From a virus, in IMG/VR virus record IMGVR_UViG_3300005577_000037, positions 1 to 61,341 of that record: DNA of 61,341 nt; one strand, given 5' to 3'. Made by a program: the position numbers and the translations under genes. The notes under the pieces were generated by a model. That model was not told where the DNA came from. It ran no database searches and saw only the letters and a program-made list of their open reading frames with translations. The stretch's first letter is position 1; the number at the start of each line of letters is the position of its first letter. Shown one piece after another: positions 27,114 through 34,434 of the stretch.

Positions 27114-27325
27114 GGACGCACGCCCCGGACGTCGACAGATTGCCAATACACGGCGCGGCGCCCGTCGGCAAACTCGAAGATGAAGCGTTGCCAACGCCTC
27201 ATCTCACGCCCATCGCGGAAGTGGTCGATCCAGAATTCCGCGAAGATTCCCTCCGGACACGCCGGCTCCGCGCAGGGCATTCCGGGCTGCCGGTCGTGCT
27301 CGCACCGTGTTGTCCCTGTGCTCAC
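27110..27325 (-). CDS. Hypothetical small protein
   Basis: 71 residues, not recognised; three Cys in the first 25 residues may bind zinc, and the rest is aromatic-rich (RRWQRFIFEFADGRRAVYWQ). GTG start overlaps the HD-domain gene stop. Confidence 0.55.
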   Translation of the reverse strand: MSTGTTRCEHDRQPGMPCAEPACPEGIFAEFWIDHFRDGREMRRWQRFIFEFADGRRAVYWQSVDVRGVRP

Positions 27326-28155
27326 GATTTCTTCTCCGGCTTACCGTCGGGGCCGATCTTGAACGTGGTGCGCTTGCCGCCGCTCTCGATCGCGATCTCG
27401 TCTGACGGCATAGACGGATCGGCCTTGATCGTCGTGTTCCACGCCTCGGAGCGCGCTCGTTCGGCGCCTTTGATTGGGATCGCAATGTGCCGGCGCGACG
27501 GATCCAGCACGAACACCTCGTGCCGAAGGGGCGCCGACGCCTCGTAATCCGGCGGCCCGGTCGTGGCGCGGCCGAGCGACACCTCCTCCGGACCGGCCTT
27601 CGGCGCGTAGTACCCGACGGAGTGCCAGATCCGCGCGCTCGCGACGTCGCACATGTGGCAGAACGCCGCCAGATCGTTCATGGTCCGGGCCCGTCCGGAG
27701 TAGTTGTCGCCCTCGCCCTCGACGTACTTGATCGCGTTCTCCTGCTCGGCCGAGAGCACGATCCCGTAGCCCCGGATCCGGGCCATGCGAAACGCGTGGC
27801 GCTCGGCCTTGTCCTTCCACGACACGAAATCGGGGCGCGGCTCGCCGGGCACGGCCTTCCAGGGCTTTTCGAGGTCGTGGAGGAACAGCGGCAGGAGCGC
27901 GTCATCGAGATCGAACAGCAACGGCCCCAGCCCCATCATCACCGGCCACAGCTCGATCGCGATCTGGAGCACGGCGGCCACGTGGTCGAGGTAGCCGCTC
28001 GGCCAGGCCTGGTGATTGAATGACGAGCCCCACGCCTTCGCGAAGCGCTCCCGCTCGTCGTGCATGAGCCGCACGCACGGGCTCCGATCCTTCGGGTGAA
28101 AATGGTGCGAGATGACGTCTAGGATCAGTCCTACGGGCTCTTGGCCGAGCTTCAC
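27322..28155 (-). CDS. HD-domain phosphohydrolase
   Basis: 277 residues, GTG start overlapping the upstream stop. Metal-binding His/Asp positions are visible in NHQAWPSGYLDHV, LFLHDLEKPW and FCHMCDVASARIWHSVG, the layout of HD-superfamily phosphohydrolases. These cleave nucleotides or cyclic nucleotides; the substrate is unknown. The C-terminal 70 residues are strand-rich and appended. Confidence 0.65.
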   Translation of the reverse strand: MKLGQEPVGLILDVISHHFHPKDRSPCVRLMHDERERFAKAWGSSFNHQAWPSGYLDHVAAVLQIAIELWPVMMGLGPLLFDLDDALLPLFLHDLEKPWKAVPGEPRPDFVSWKDKAERHAFRMARIRGYGIVLSAEQENAIKYVEGEGDNYSGRARTMNDLAAFCHMCDVASARIWHSVGYYAPKAGPEEVSLGRATTGPPDYEASAPLRHEVFVLDPSRRHIAIPIKGAERARSEAWNTTIKADPSMPSDEIAIESGGKRTTFKIGPDGKPEKKS

Positions 28156-28424
28156 GACGCGCCCCCGTCGGTCTTCGTCTCGTCCAGGTCCGTGCGCATG
28201 ACGGGCGGCGTGTTCTCCTCGTCGGTGTCGAAGTCCGCCACCACGCCCAGCGCGCGGCAGTAGATGAGCACCCGGCGCGCAAGGCGCCAGTCCATGCGGA
28301 AGACCAGCGTGGCGCGGCCGGTCTCGCCCACCTCGACGGAGACGGGCAGGCCGTTGGCGGCGCGGTTCAGGATCTCCGTCGCCTCGGCGTGGAATGCCCA
28401 CGTCGACCGTCGCGGGGTACTCAC
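28152..28424 (-). CDS. Hypothetical small protein
   Basis: 90 residues, GTG start, not recognised; compact alpha/beta sequence with an acidic C-terminus. Joined by 4-bp overlaps to both neighbours. Confidence 0.6.
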   Translation of the reverse strand: MSTPRRSTWAFHAEATEILNRAANGLPVSVEVGETGRATLVFRMDWRLARRVLIYCRALGVVADFDTDEENTPPVMRTDLDETKTDGGAS

Positions 28425-28543
28425 CGCGCCCCCTTTCCGGCGGGGCGGCGGTAGGGCCGGTAGGTCGAGACGAAAACGGCGTCGGGGAGCGTGAGCTTCG
28501 AGGCGTCGAGGGCGGGACGGGGCTTCGAGGTGGTAGGCAACAC
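28421..28543 (-). CDS. 40-residue hypothetical peptide
   Basis: Starts at GTG 28543 with a strong AGGAGG 6 nt upstream and ends overlapping the next GTG. Pro-rich with a basic C-terminus (YRPYRRPAGKGAR). Confidence 0.55.
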   Translation of the reverse strand: MLPTTSKPRPALDASKLTLPDAVFVSTYRPYRRPAGKGAR

Positions 28544-28570
28544 GGCGGGACCTCCTAAGGGTGGGGACGT

Positions 28571-29812
28571 TTAAGGGGCGGACACGATTTCACACCGACA
28601 GGGGAACGTGCCAGACGGGCCGGCGCTGTACTTCTTCCGACACCTACCGTCGGCGTCGTGAAGGTGTCGGCACCCGGGGCACTTAGTCGGCTTCGCCATC
28701 CCGCCGTCTCGGGTGAGCATCTCGCGCACCGCGGGGGAGACATCGACCTCTCGGCTGTAGGGATTCAGGCGGTTCGGTTCAGCGGCAGTTTCCGCGGCCG
28801 CTGGATCGTCGCCGGCCTCGGCGCTCTCTTCATCCTCGATTGTTTCGCCGCACCAGCAACACGTCGCGCTGCTCCACGAGTGGTTGCAGTGGTGCGAGCA
28901 AGAGCGCTTGCTCTTCGAGCATTCGCCACCCGGCATACCCTCGCCGCACGACACGCACTCGTCTTTCTCTTCCTCGGCGGCCGCCGGATCGTCAAGTCCG
29001 TCCGCTAGGGTGACGTCCCAAAGCTCGCGCTCGGCCCGATCTTCCGCGTCTTCTTCGGCGGCTGCCCGCGCCATCCCGCCCGGGTTCTCGCGCTCGAACT
29101 TCTCGATGTAGGACTCCTCGTCCGGCGCGTGGGTGCGCGGCTCGAAGCGCTCGAAATCTCGAATCTCCTCGGCCAACGCATCCAAGGTCTGCCGAACGCT
29201 CTTGGCCGTGTCGTCCTCGTTCACTCGGCTCGCGATGACCGGATCCTTCAACAGACCTTCGATCTCGCCCTTGGCGATCTTCAGCGTGAGGAGCAAACGC
29301 GAACGGTCAAGCTCGCGCGCAGCGTCCGCGGCCTCGTGAAGGCCGGCGATCGCGGCGTCCTCGCCGTGAAGCGCGGGCCGCTCTCCGGCGTCCGCTAGCC
29401 AGCGACGCATGTTGGCCTCACCGAGCTTCCGCGCGACCGTCTCGCGTCCTACCGGCGAAGAGAGATAGCGATCGAGGCGGCGCTCCACCTCCCAGCACGA
29501 GGCGCAGATCTTGATCGCGGTCGCGTCGGTCGCCGTGCCGCACACGCGGCAGGGGACCGTCTCCGGGAGAGCGCAATCGCCTTTGCACCAGAACGCATCG
29601 GAAAGGGTACGACGAAAACAGGTATGTCCGCGTCCCAGATTGAAGGGCGGCTCGCCGTCGCGCGCCGTCGCCACGCGTTCCCGGCGGCGCTCGGCCTCGG
29701 TCGTCGCGGTCGCCAAAGCTCGTCCAAGCCCGTCGGCCGCTCGTTGCTGACGGCGCTCCGAACAATCGCACGCCTCGCCCTCTTTGCCCATGTTGCAGTC
29801 GATGAAGTGCAT
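28571..29812 (-). CDS. Cys-rich zinc-binding hypothetical protein
   Basis: 413 residues. Clusters of Cys/His (CRVCGTATDATAIKICASCW; CVSCGEGMPGGECSK; CCWCGE; CPGCRHLHDADGRC) suggest four zinc-binding sites separated by charged helices. GAGGAAAGG precedes ATG. No enzyme signature is seen. Confidence 0.65.
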   Translation of the reverse strand: MHFIDCNMGKEGEACDCSERRQQRAADGLGRALATATTEAERRRERVATARDGEPPFNLGRGHTCFRRTLSDAFWCKGDCALPETVPCRVCGTATDATAIKICASCWEVERRLDRYLSSPVGRETVARKLGEANMRRWLADAGERPALHGEDAAIAGLHEAADAARELDRSRLLLTLKIAKGEIEGLLKDPVIASRVNEDDTAKSVRQTLDALAEEIRDFERFEPRTHAPDEESYIEKFERENPGGMARAAAEEDAEDRAERELWDVTLADGLDDPAAAEEEKDECVSCGEGMPGGECSKSKRSCSHHCNHSWSSATCCWCGETIEDEESAEAGDDPAAAETAAEPNRLNPYSREVDVSPAVREMLTRDGGMAKPTKCPGCRHLHDADGRCRKKYSAGPSGTFPCRCEIVSAP

Positions 29813-29815
29813 TGG

Positions 29816-30877
29816 TTACCTTTCCTCACGGCGCGTGTTGTCGGCTACCTCCGAGGCGGGCCCCTCGTACCCTGCGCCGCCGGAGGCGATGCCTTGCGCG
29901 TAGGCGATCGCGGTCGGGTTCGCGTAGCTCTGCCACGTTCCGCCGTCGACGGATGGCGCCCACCGGAAGCCGTTCGCTTTGAGCTGCGCCCGCGTGCGCG
30001 CGTCGGGCTTGCCCGGGAACTTGAGGCGGACGCGGTTCTCGGAGTGGACGATCTTGATCGCGATCATCGTCGTCACGTGGTAGTCCTCGACGTCCGGCGT
30101 AGCCTTCGCGCGGCGGACTTCTTCGATCCGCGCCTTGAGGCGCCGGATCTCCGCGCCGTTGTTTTTGAGGCGATAGTCCGGGATCCCTATCCGGCCGAGC
30201 GGGTCGGGCGCGAGGAACTCCTCCGCCTTGGCGCGAACGTCCTTCGCCGTCGCCTTGTGGTGGCGAACGAGACACGCCTGGATATTCGAAAGCGTCCACG
30301 ATCGGGCGACCGCTTCGTCCTTCGAAGACCGTAGCCCCTTGCGGATCGTCGCGTTCAAGTCGACCGCAAAGGCCTGGAACTTCTCCGCCTCTTCAAGCTT
30401 CGCGACGAGGCGAGCGACGGCGTCCTCGTCCTCGGTGCGGATCGGCTGGCTCGCCGAATCGACGATCCGGAGGATGTTCCTAAGGGCCGCGTTCCGGAAG
30501 TCCATCAGCTCTCGCTGGCGCTTGTCGGCCGTGTCGCTGGACTTGCGCGCGCGGCTCGTGTTGAAGTTCGAGGGCCCGGCAATCATCGTCGAGACGCACC
30601 GGCTCTTCGCCTGGAGGTACGTTCGGAAGTGGTGCGCGTAGCCCGACCGGTATCGCTGAAACTCGGCCTCGAACGCCGCGCGCGTCTCGTCGTTCGCGAA
30701 CTCGGCATAGTGCCTGTGATCGGCTTCGAGCTGGCGGACGTAAGACGCGATCTCTTGCTCGCCGCGTCGCTCGGGAATGTGCGAGGTTCCTCGGTGAGCT
30801 GTGATCGCCAGTTCGAGCGGGATATCGTGCTCGAAGTTCCCGGCCCTGATGTCTTCGGAGGTGGTTTTCGTGCTCAT
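29816..30877 (-). CDS. Hypothetical protein with LKxxGFRWxP motif
   Basis: 353 residues from ATG 30877. A long helical region ends in RVRLKFPGKPDARTRAQLK and NGFRWAPSVDGGTWQ, a motif that recurs at the ends of several phage and plasmid proteins of unknown role. The start was chosen because the GAGACGATGG part of the leaderless promoter module lies immediately upstream. Confidence 0.6.
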   Translation of the reverse strand: MSTKTTSEDIRAGNFEHDIPLELAITAHRGTSHIPERRGEQEIASYVRQLEADHRHYAEFANDETRAAFEAEFQRYRSGYAHHFRTYLQAKSRCVSTMIAGPSNFNTSRARKSSDTADKRQRELMDFRNAALRNILRIVDSASQPIRTEDEDAVARLVAKLEEAEKFQAFAVDLNATIRKGLRSSKDEAVARSWTLSNIQACLVRHHKATAKDVRAKAEEFLAPDPLGRIGIPDYRLKNNGAEIRRLKARIEEVRRAKATPDVEDYHVTTMIAIKIVHSENRVRLKFPGKPDARTRAQLKANGFRWAPSVDGGTWQSYANPTAIAYAQGIASGGAGYEGPASEVADNTRREER

Positions 30878-30921
30878 ACTGGACACCATCGTCTCGTTCG
30901 GACCCATTCTTAAGGCCTTAC
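30878..30921 (-). promoter_or_regulatory. Variant leaderless promoter module
   Basis: Minus strand: AAGGCCTTAAG, then GAGACGATGGTGTCCAGT directly before ATGAGCACG. It diverges at the ATAG position, so it is a weaker copy. Confidence 0.45.
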
Positions 30922-30925
30922 CTTT

Positions 30926-31138
30926 CTATGCGGACTCGCGCCACGTCCTCAGCGTCGTCCGAGCCTCCGCGACCGCCTCCTCGACCGTGTGGCCGGCGCC
31001 GAGGATCTCGATCGTTTGGCCGCGCTCGTCGTTCAGGTAGATCGCGACCTCGAACTCCGTCTGACCGCCCCACATGTCGGCGAGGTCGGCCGCGGTGTCG
31101 ATCCTGATTCCGGGCTTGGCGACGTTCCGAGTGCTCAT
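30926..31138 (-). CDS. Small hypothetical early-type protein
   Basis: 70 residues (MSTRNVAKPGIRIDTAAD...), not recognised; alpha/beta with HTVEEAVAEARTTLRTW at the end, similar in style to small HicB-like folds but not diagnostic. It has no Shine-Dalgarno; the conserved promoter module abuts the ATG. Confidence 0.65.
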   Translation of the reverse strand: MSTRNVAKPGIRIDTAADLADMWGGQTEFEVAIYLNDERGQTIEILGAGHTVEEAVAEARTTLRTWRESA

Positions 31139-31181
31139 GATCTATCCATCGGCTCAGGGCGATAAAAACTTAAGGCCTTAG
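31139..31181 (-). promoter_or_regulatory. Leaderless promoter module
   Basis: Minus strand: TAAGGCCTTAAG, T-run, TGAGCCGATGGATAGATC, then ATG. One of the best copies; it drives the 30926..31138 gene. Confidence 0.7.
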
Positions 31182-31190
31182 CTTTCCTGT

Positions 31191-31376
31191 CTAATCGAAC
31201 CGCTTCGACTTGAGCGCCTTCCGTCCCTCGTCGGTCAGCTCCCACTTTCCACCACGACTCACGACCAAGCGCATGGAGGCCGCGGTGGCAAGAAGAAGGC
31301 CTTGAGCAGGACGCCGCGAGGGGCCTTCCTCGTCGAGCCGACGGAGAAGCGCGCTCATGACGTTGACGAGCTTCAT
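31191..31376 (-). CDS. Small hypothetical protein, winged-helix-like
   Basis: 61 residues ending in RLVVSRGGKWELTDEGRKALK, which resembles the wing of winged-helix DNA-binding domains. It may be a truncated regulator. ATGA overlap with the upstream gene. Confidence 0.5.
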   Translation of the reverse strand: MKLVNVMSALLRRLDEEGPSRRPAQGLLLATAASMRLVVSRGGKWELTDEGRKALKSKRFD

Positions 31377-31621
31377 CTCGCCGCCTCCATCACCTCGCCC
31401 GCGATGCCCTCGCGCATAGCCCTCTCCAACGTGGCGCGTTGCATTTCGAGCGCGAAGCGGTTCGAGGCGGCTCGGCGCTCCGGCGGCGGCGGGCCGGCGG
31501 TACCGTCAAACGCGTCACACGCGAGGTAATACTCGGCCCAAAGCTCGACGGCGCGCACGTAATTCGGGTCCGGCGGAGGGAACTCCCCGTGCCAATCGCG
31601 GCGCGAGTCGGGAGGGCTCAC
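31373..31621 (-). CDS. Hypothetical small protein
   Basis: 82 residues, not recognised; helical with a Pro-rich loop (GTAGPPPPERR). GTG start overlaps the upstream stop. Confidence 0.55.
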   Translation of the reverse strand: MSPPDSRRDWHGEFPPPDPNYVRAVELWAEYYLACDAFDGTAGPPPPERRAASNRFALEMQRATLERAMREGIAGEVMEAAR

Positions 31622-32001
31622 GGCTCACGCTCGTAGGTGTGAGGTGCCCCGCGAACCATCCGCCGATCGCCGAACGGCCGACGCCCGGTCTTGCGCACCG
31701 TGATCTCGATCTCGTCGCCGTCCCGAACCTCAGCGGCCGCGATCGCCTCCTGAATGACGTGCGGCTGCACCTGTCCTAAATCGGCGTCGGTCTCACTGTT
31801 ATGCAGCACGTTGCGGTATGGTCGGTGGTTCCCAGACCAGTATTCGGTGTAGGTCACTACGACTTTACCGACGGGCGTCGGCTTCGTGGTGGCGTCCTCC
31901 CACACCCCGAGGTTCTGATCAGCGGCGGCGTGGCTATCGTAGTGCCCCGCCTCGCGGGCGCACCTTCTTCCGTGAAACTCGGACACGCTCTCGCACTGCA
32001 T
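31618..32001 (-). CDS. Hypothetical protein
   Basis: 127 residues. N-terminal Cys/His pattern (CESVSEFHGRRCAREAGHYDSH) may bind zinc; the rest is strand-rich. AAGAGGACTC precedes ATG. First gene of a three-gene overlapping set. Confidence 0.6.
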   Translation of the reverse strand: MQCESVSEFHGRRCAREAGHYDSHAAADQNLGVWEDATTKPTPVGKVVVTYTEYWSGNHRPYRNVLHNSETDADLGQVQPHVIQEAIAAAEVRDGDEIEITVRKTGRRPFGDRRMVRGAPHTYEREP

Positions 32002-32026
32002 TTGAGTCCTCTTGTTGGGTGTTCGA

Positions 32027-32158
32027 TTACTTCGCCGCCGGCTCCGGCCGCGGCGCGACCTTGCGCACCAGGGCGAACCACGCGGCGGCGAGTAGGCCGA
32101 AGTCCTCGACGTCGAAGGGGAGGACCGCGGCGGGGTGGGGAGCGTTCGTCGTGTTCAT
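32027..32158 (-). CDS. 43-residue hypothetical protein
   Basis: MNTTNAPHPAAVLPFDVEDFG..., with a short amphipathic helix and a Pro-rich tail. It has no Shine-Dalgarno; a full promoter module abuts its ATG. Confidence 0.6.
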   Translation of the reverse strand: MNTTNAPHPAAVLPFDVEDFGLLAAAWFALVRKVAPRPEPAAK

Positions 32159-32201
32159 GATCTATCCATCGGCTCGTGGCGAAAAAAACTTAAGGCTTTA
32201 G
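32159..32201 (-). promoter_or_regulatory. Leaderless promoter module
   Basis: Minus strand: AAGCCTTAAG, T-run, CGAGCCGATGGATAGATC, then ATGAACACG. It overlaps the end of the next gene. Confidence 0.7.
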
Positions 32202-32465
32202 AATCACCAGTTCATGGCGCAATGATTCGCTGCGCGGCTTGTCCGTAAACAGCACCTCGCCCGGCTCGGTCACGCCCGCGATCAGCATCGTGACTCCGTA
32301 CTCGTTATCGGAGGTCTGGACGCAAAACGCGAGCAAGCCCCCTCCTTCGAGGTGAATCTCGACATTTTGGAGCGGCGTTCCTCCGTTGGATTTGCCGCCC
32401 GAGTTCAGCTCGACGCGCGCGATCTTCCGGCCGCGCAAGAGCTTCGAGACCTCGCGGCTTGTCAC
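32190..32465 (-). CDS. Hypothetical small protein
   Basis: 91 residues, GTG start overlapping the upstream stop; strand-rich (NVEIHLEGGGLLAFCVQ), not recognised. Confidence 0.55.
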   Translation of the reverse strand: MTSREVSKLLRGRKIARVELNSGGKSNGGTPLQNVEIHLEGGGLLAFCVQTSDNEYGVTMLIAGVTEPGEVLFTDKPRSESLRHELVILKP

Positions 32466-32887
32466 GACGCGGCCTTGTGCCCTTCGCAGTCGTGGCACGC
32501 CTCCGCGTGCGCCTGGCGAACGAAGTCGGCCCGGTTGGCGGCGTGGTCGAGTGAATAGCCGAAGCCGTGATCGGTGATGAAGCTCTCGATCTGATCCTCG
32601 CGGAGGTAATGCCGCGTCGAGACCCGCGCCGTGACGTAGCAGCTCGCCCACCGGCCGCCGGTCAGCCCATCGGCTCGCTCCGCCAGCGCGTATGAAGTAG
32701 GAGTCTTGAACCACGTGCCGTCCGGGAGCGGCTCCCAGAAGCCGTCATAGTCGAACGCTACGAGCTGGAGGGGCTCTTGTTGCGGGTAGACGTCCCACCG
32801 CGTGGAGCGACGCGCCCAATAGAGCCCGTCTTGCGGGCGGTCGGCGGTCGGCTTAGGGGCTTCGGTGCGGGTATTGGTCGTGTTCAT
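32462..32887 (-). CDS. Hypothetical protein
   Basis: 141 residues (MNTTNTRTEAPKPTADRPQD...), not recognised; aromatic-rich core and a C-terminal CHDCEGHK metal-type motif. Driven by a promoter module that touches its ATG. Confidence 0.6.
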   Translation of the reverse strand: MNTTNTRTEAPKPTADRPQDGLYWARRSTRWDVYPQQEPLQLVAFDYDGFWEPLPDGTWFKTPTSYALAERADGLTGGRWASCYVTARVSTRHYLREDQIESFITDHGFGYSLDHAANRADFVRQAHAEACHDCEGHKAAS

Positions 32888-32931
32888 GATCTATCCATCG
32901 GCTCGCGGTAAGAAAAACTTAAGGCCTTAAG
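32888..32931 (-). promoter_or_regulatory. Leaderless promoter module
   Basis: Perfect 14-bp palindrome CTTAAGGCCTTAAG at 32918-32931, then on the minus strand a T-run and CGAGCCGATGGATAGATC directly before ATG. Confidence 0.75.
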
Positions 32932-33167
32932 TGGTTAAGCCGCAAGACATCCTCGTCAACCACCCTACCGTCAGGGTGGCGCCACAGCAAATCCGTGGGG
33001 CTGGGGACGAAACCGCTCAGCCGTAGCGCCTCGATCAACTTCTCGCGCTCGGACCTACGTCGCGGCGGAGGTGGCGGTAGAGGAGCGGCTATCGGCTCCG
33101 ACCCGGGTGTCAACGCGTCCACCTCTCGGCGCGCCGCCTCTATGAAGTCCTCGACGTACTCCCTCAT
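32919..33167 (-). CDS. Hypothetical small protein
   Basis: 82 residues from ATG 33167 with AGGAGGGG upstream. It contains a Pro tract (APLPPPPPRRRS) between two helices. Its stop codon lies inside the palindrome of the next promoter. Confidence 0.6.
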   Translation of the reverse strand: MREYVEDFIEAARREVDALTPGSEPIAAPLPPPPPRRRSEREKLIEALRLSGFVPSPTDLLWRHPDGRVVDEDVLRLNHLRP

Positions 33168-33211
33168 AACCCCTCCTAGCAGTCTTTGTGGCAGGCAAAC
33201 CTTATAAGACC

Positions 33212-33604
33212 TCAAAAGCAGCCAGACCGTGAAAAGCGATCAGCCGCCAGCTCGGCGGCCGCCTTGGTGTTGGGGTTGTCGATCCCGTACAGGTCCATAG
33301 GAAGATCGTCGCGGGACATGCCCAGCTCCGCGGCGGCGCGCCGGAGCGGCTCCCGGTGGTGGTGGTTGTCGTCTATCCGCCACAGCTTCACCAGGCGCTC
33401 CCGCAGCACCTCCACGGGCTCGGCGATCTCCTCGACCGTCACTCGGTACCGCCGAATGTGGACGACGCCGTTGAAGCACGATGGCTCGACGCGCGACGCG
33501 GTGATCGCACTGCCTAGGTAGGGCTCGCCCATGACCTCGTGCGTCTGCGGGTATTTCGGGGCGGCCGGCGCGGCGGGCTTCTTCGATCGGCGTTTGGTGG
33601 GCAT
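33212..33604 (-). CDS. Hypothetical protein
   Basis: 130 residues. The segment SCFNGVVHIRRYRVTVEEI and a following helical half look like a conserved phage family of unknown role. Basic N-terminus (KRRSKKPAAPAAPK). Confidence 0.6.
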   Translation of the reverse strand: MPTKRRSKKPAAPAAPKYPQTHEVMGEPYLGSAITASRVEPSCFNGVVHIRRYRVTVEEIAEPVEVLRERLVKLWRIDDNHHHREPLRRAAAELGMSRDDLPMDLYGIDNPNTKAAAELAADRFSRSGCF

Positions 33605-33649
33605 TTGTGTCCGGCTTTCTTTTCGGTACCTTTGCGGGCTTGTTTGGGT

Positions 33650-33678
33650 CCTCCGATCCTTTTCACAGGCATCGGAGG
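33650..33678 (-). terminator. Hairpin after the crystallin-like lipoprotein gene
   Basis: CCTCCGAT and ATCGGAGG form a perfect 8-bp stem with a 13-nt loop just past the stop. No T-run follows, so termination is only possible. Confidence 0.35.
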
Positions 33679-33687
33679 CGAAGTTAT

Positions 33688-34434
33688 TTACTCTTGGAAG
33701 ATCAGCGAGCGAAACGGAGTGAGTTGCGGGAAAGACCAGCCCGCCGGAAACGCGAGCGGCGGAGCGCCGCCGCTATCGAAGTTGACGTTTTGATAGCCCG
33801 TCGCTGAGACATAGGCCCCGAGCTTCACCGACGCGACCGGATAGTGCGCCGGATCCCAGCCAAAATACGACAGATCCGGAATCCAGTAGGCATTGGGGTA
33901 GATTCCGGTGAACACGGCACAGACACCTCCGTACGAGGTTCCGTTGAAGAGGATCAGATCCTTCACTCCCGGAGTCGTGATGTTGGGCGAGTAGCAAACC
34001 GACTGCCCTCCGCCGTCAGAGCGATAGCCGATCGGAAGCATCGCCAACGAGTGCGGGCCGTTGGGCAGGCCCCAACTCGTCATATTCGAGAACGGTTGCA
34101 CGGATGGGCTGTCCGGAATGGTCGCGGCTACGGAGCCGGTGAAGTTATCGCCCGTGAAGTACCGGATGATCGTGTGAGGGCCGACTTTGATCGAGTACGG
34201 CCACAAATAGGTGCCGTAAAAGGTGCCGACCTGGGTGTAGGGAGGGATTCGCGTACAAGTCCCGGTGAAGTTGATTCCGGTGTAGGTGTCAACCATGTGC
34301 TCCGGGGTGGTGCCGGTGCAAGAGCCGAAGACGGCCGACGTTTTGGACGAGACCTCCTCCGGAGGCTCGCCGCACCCGGCGAAGCCGAGGCAAGCGATGG
34401 TGAGCGCGATCAGGGCGGTGTGCAGGGTTTTCAT
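33688..34434 (-). CDS. Lipoprotein with beta/gamma-crystallin-like repeats
   Basis: 248 residues. Signal peptide with lipobox (ALTIACLGFAGC, Cys21). The mature part has repeated YTGINFTGTC, YFTGDNFTGSV, LFNGTSYGGVC and NVNFDSGG blocks, resembling the strand-turn motifs of beta/gamma-crystallin domains, which often bind calcium. A surface-exposed phage lipoprotein could alter the host envelope, for example for superinfection exclusion; this is inference. It looks like cargo from a host genome. Confidence 0.6.
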   Translation of the reverse strand: MKTLHTALIALTIACLGFAGCGEPPEEVSSKTSAVFGSCTGTTPEHMVDTYTGINFTGTCTRIPPYTQVGTFYGTYLWPYSIKVGPHTIIRYFTGDNFTGSVAATIPDSPSVQPFSNMTSWGLPNGPHSLAMLPIGYRSDGGGQSVCYSPNITTPGVKDLILFNGTSYGGVCAVFTGIYPNAYWIPDLSYFGWDPAHYPVASVKLGAYVSATGYQNVNFDSGGAPPLAFPAGWSFPQLTPFRSLIFQE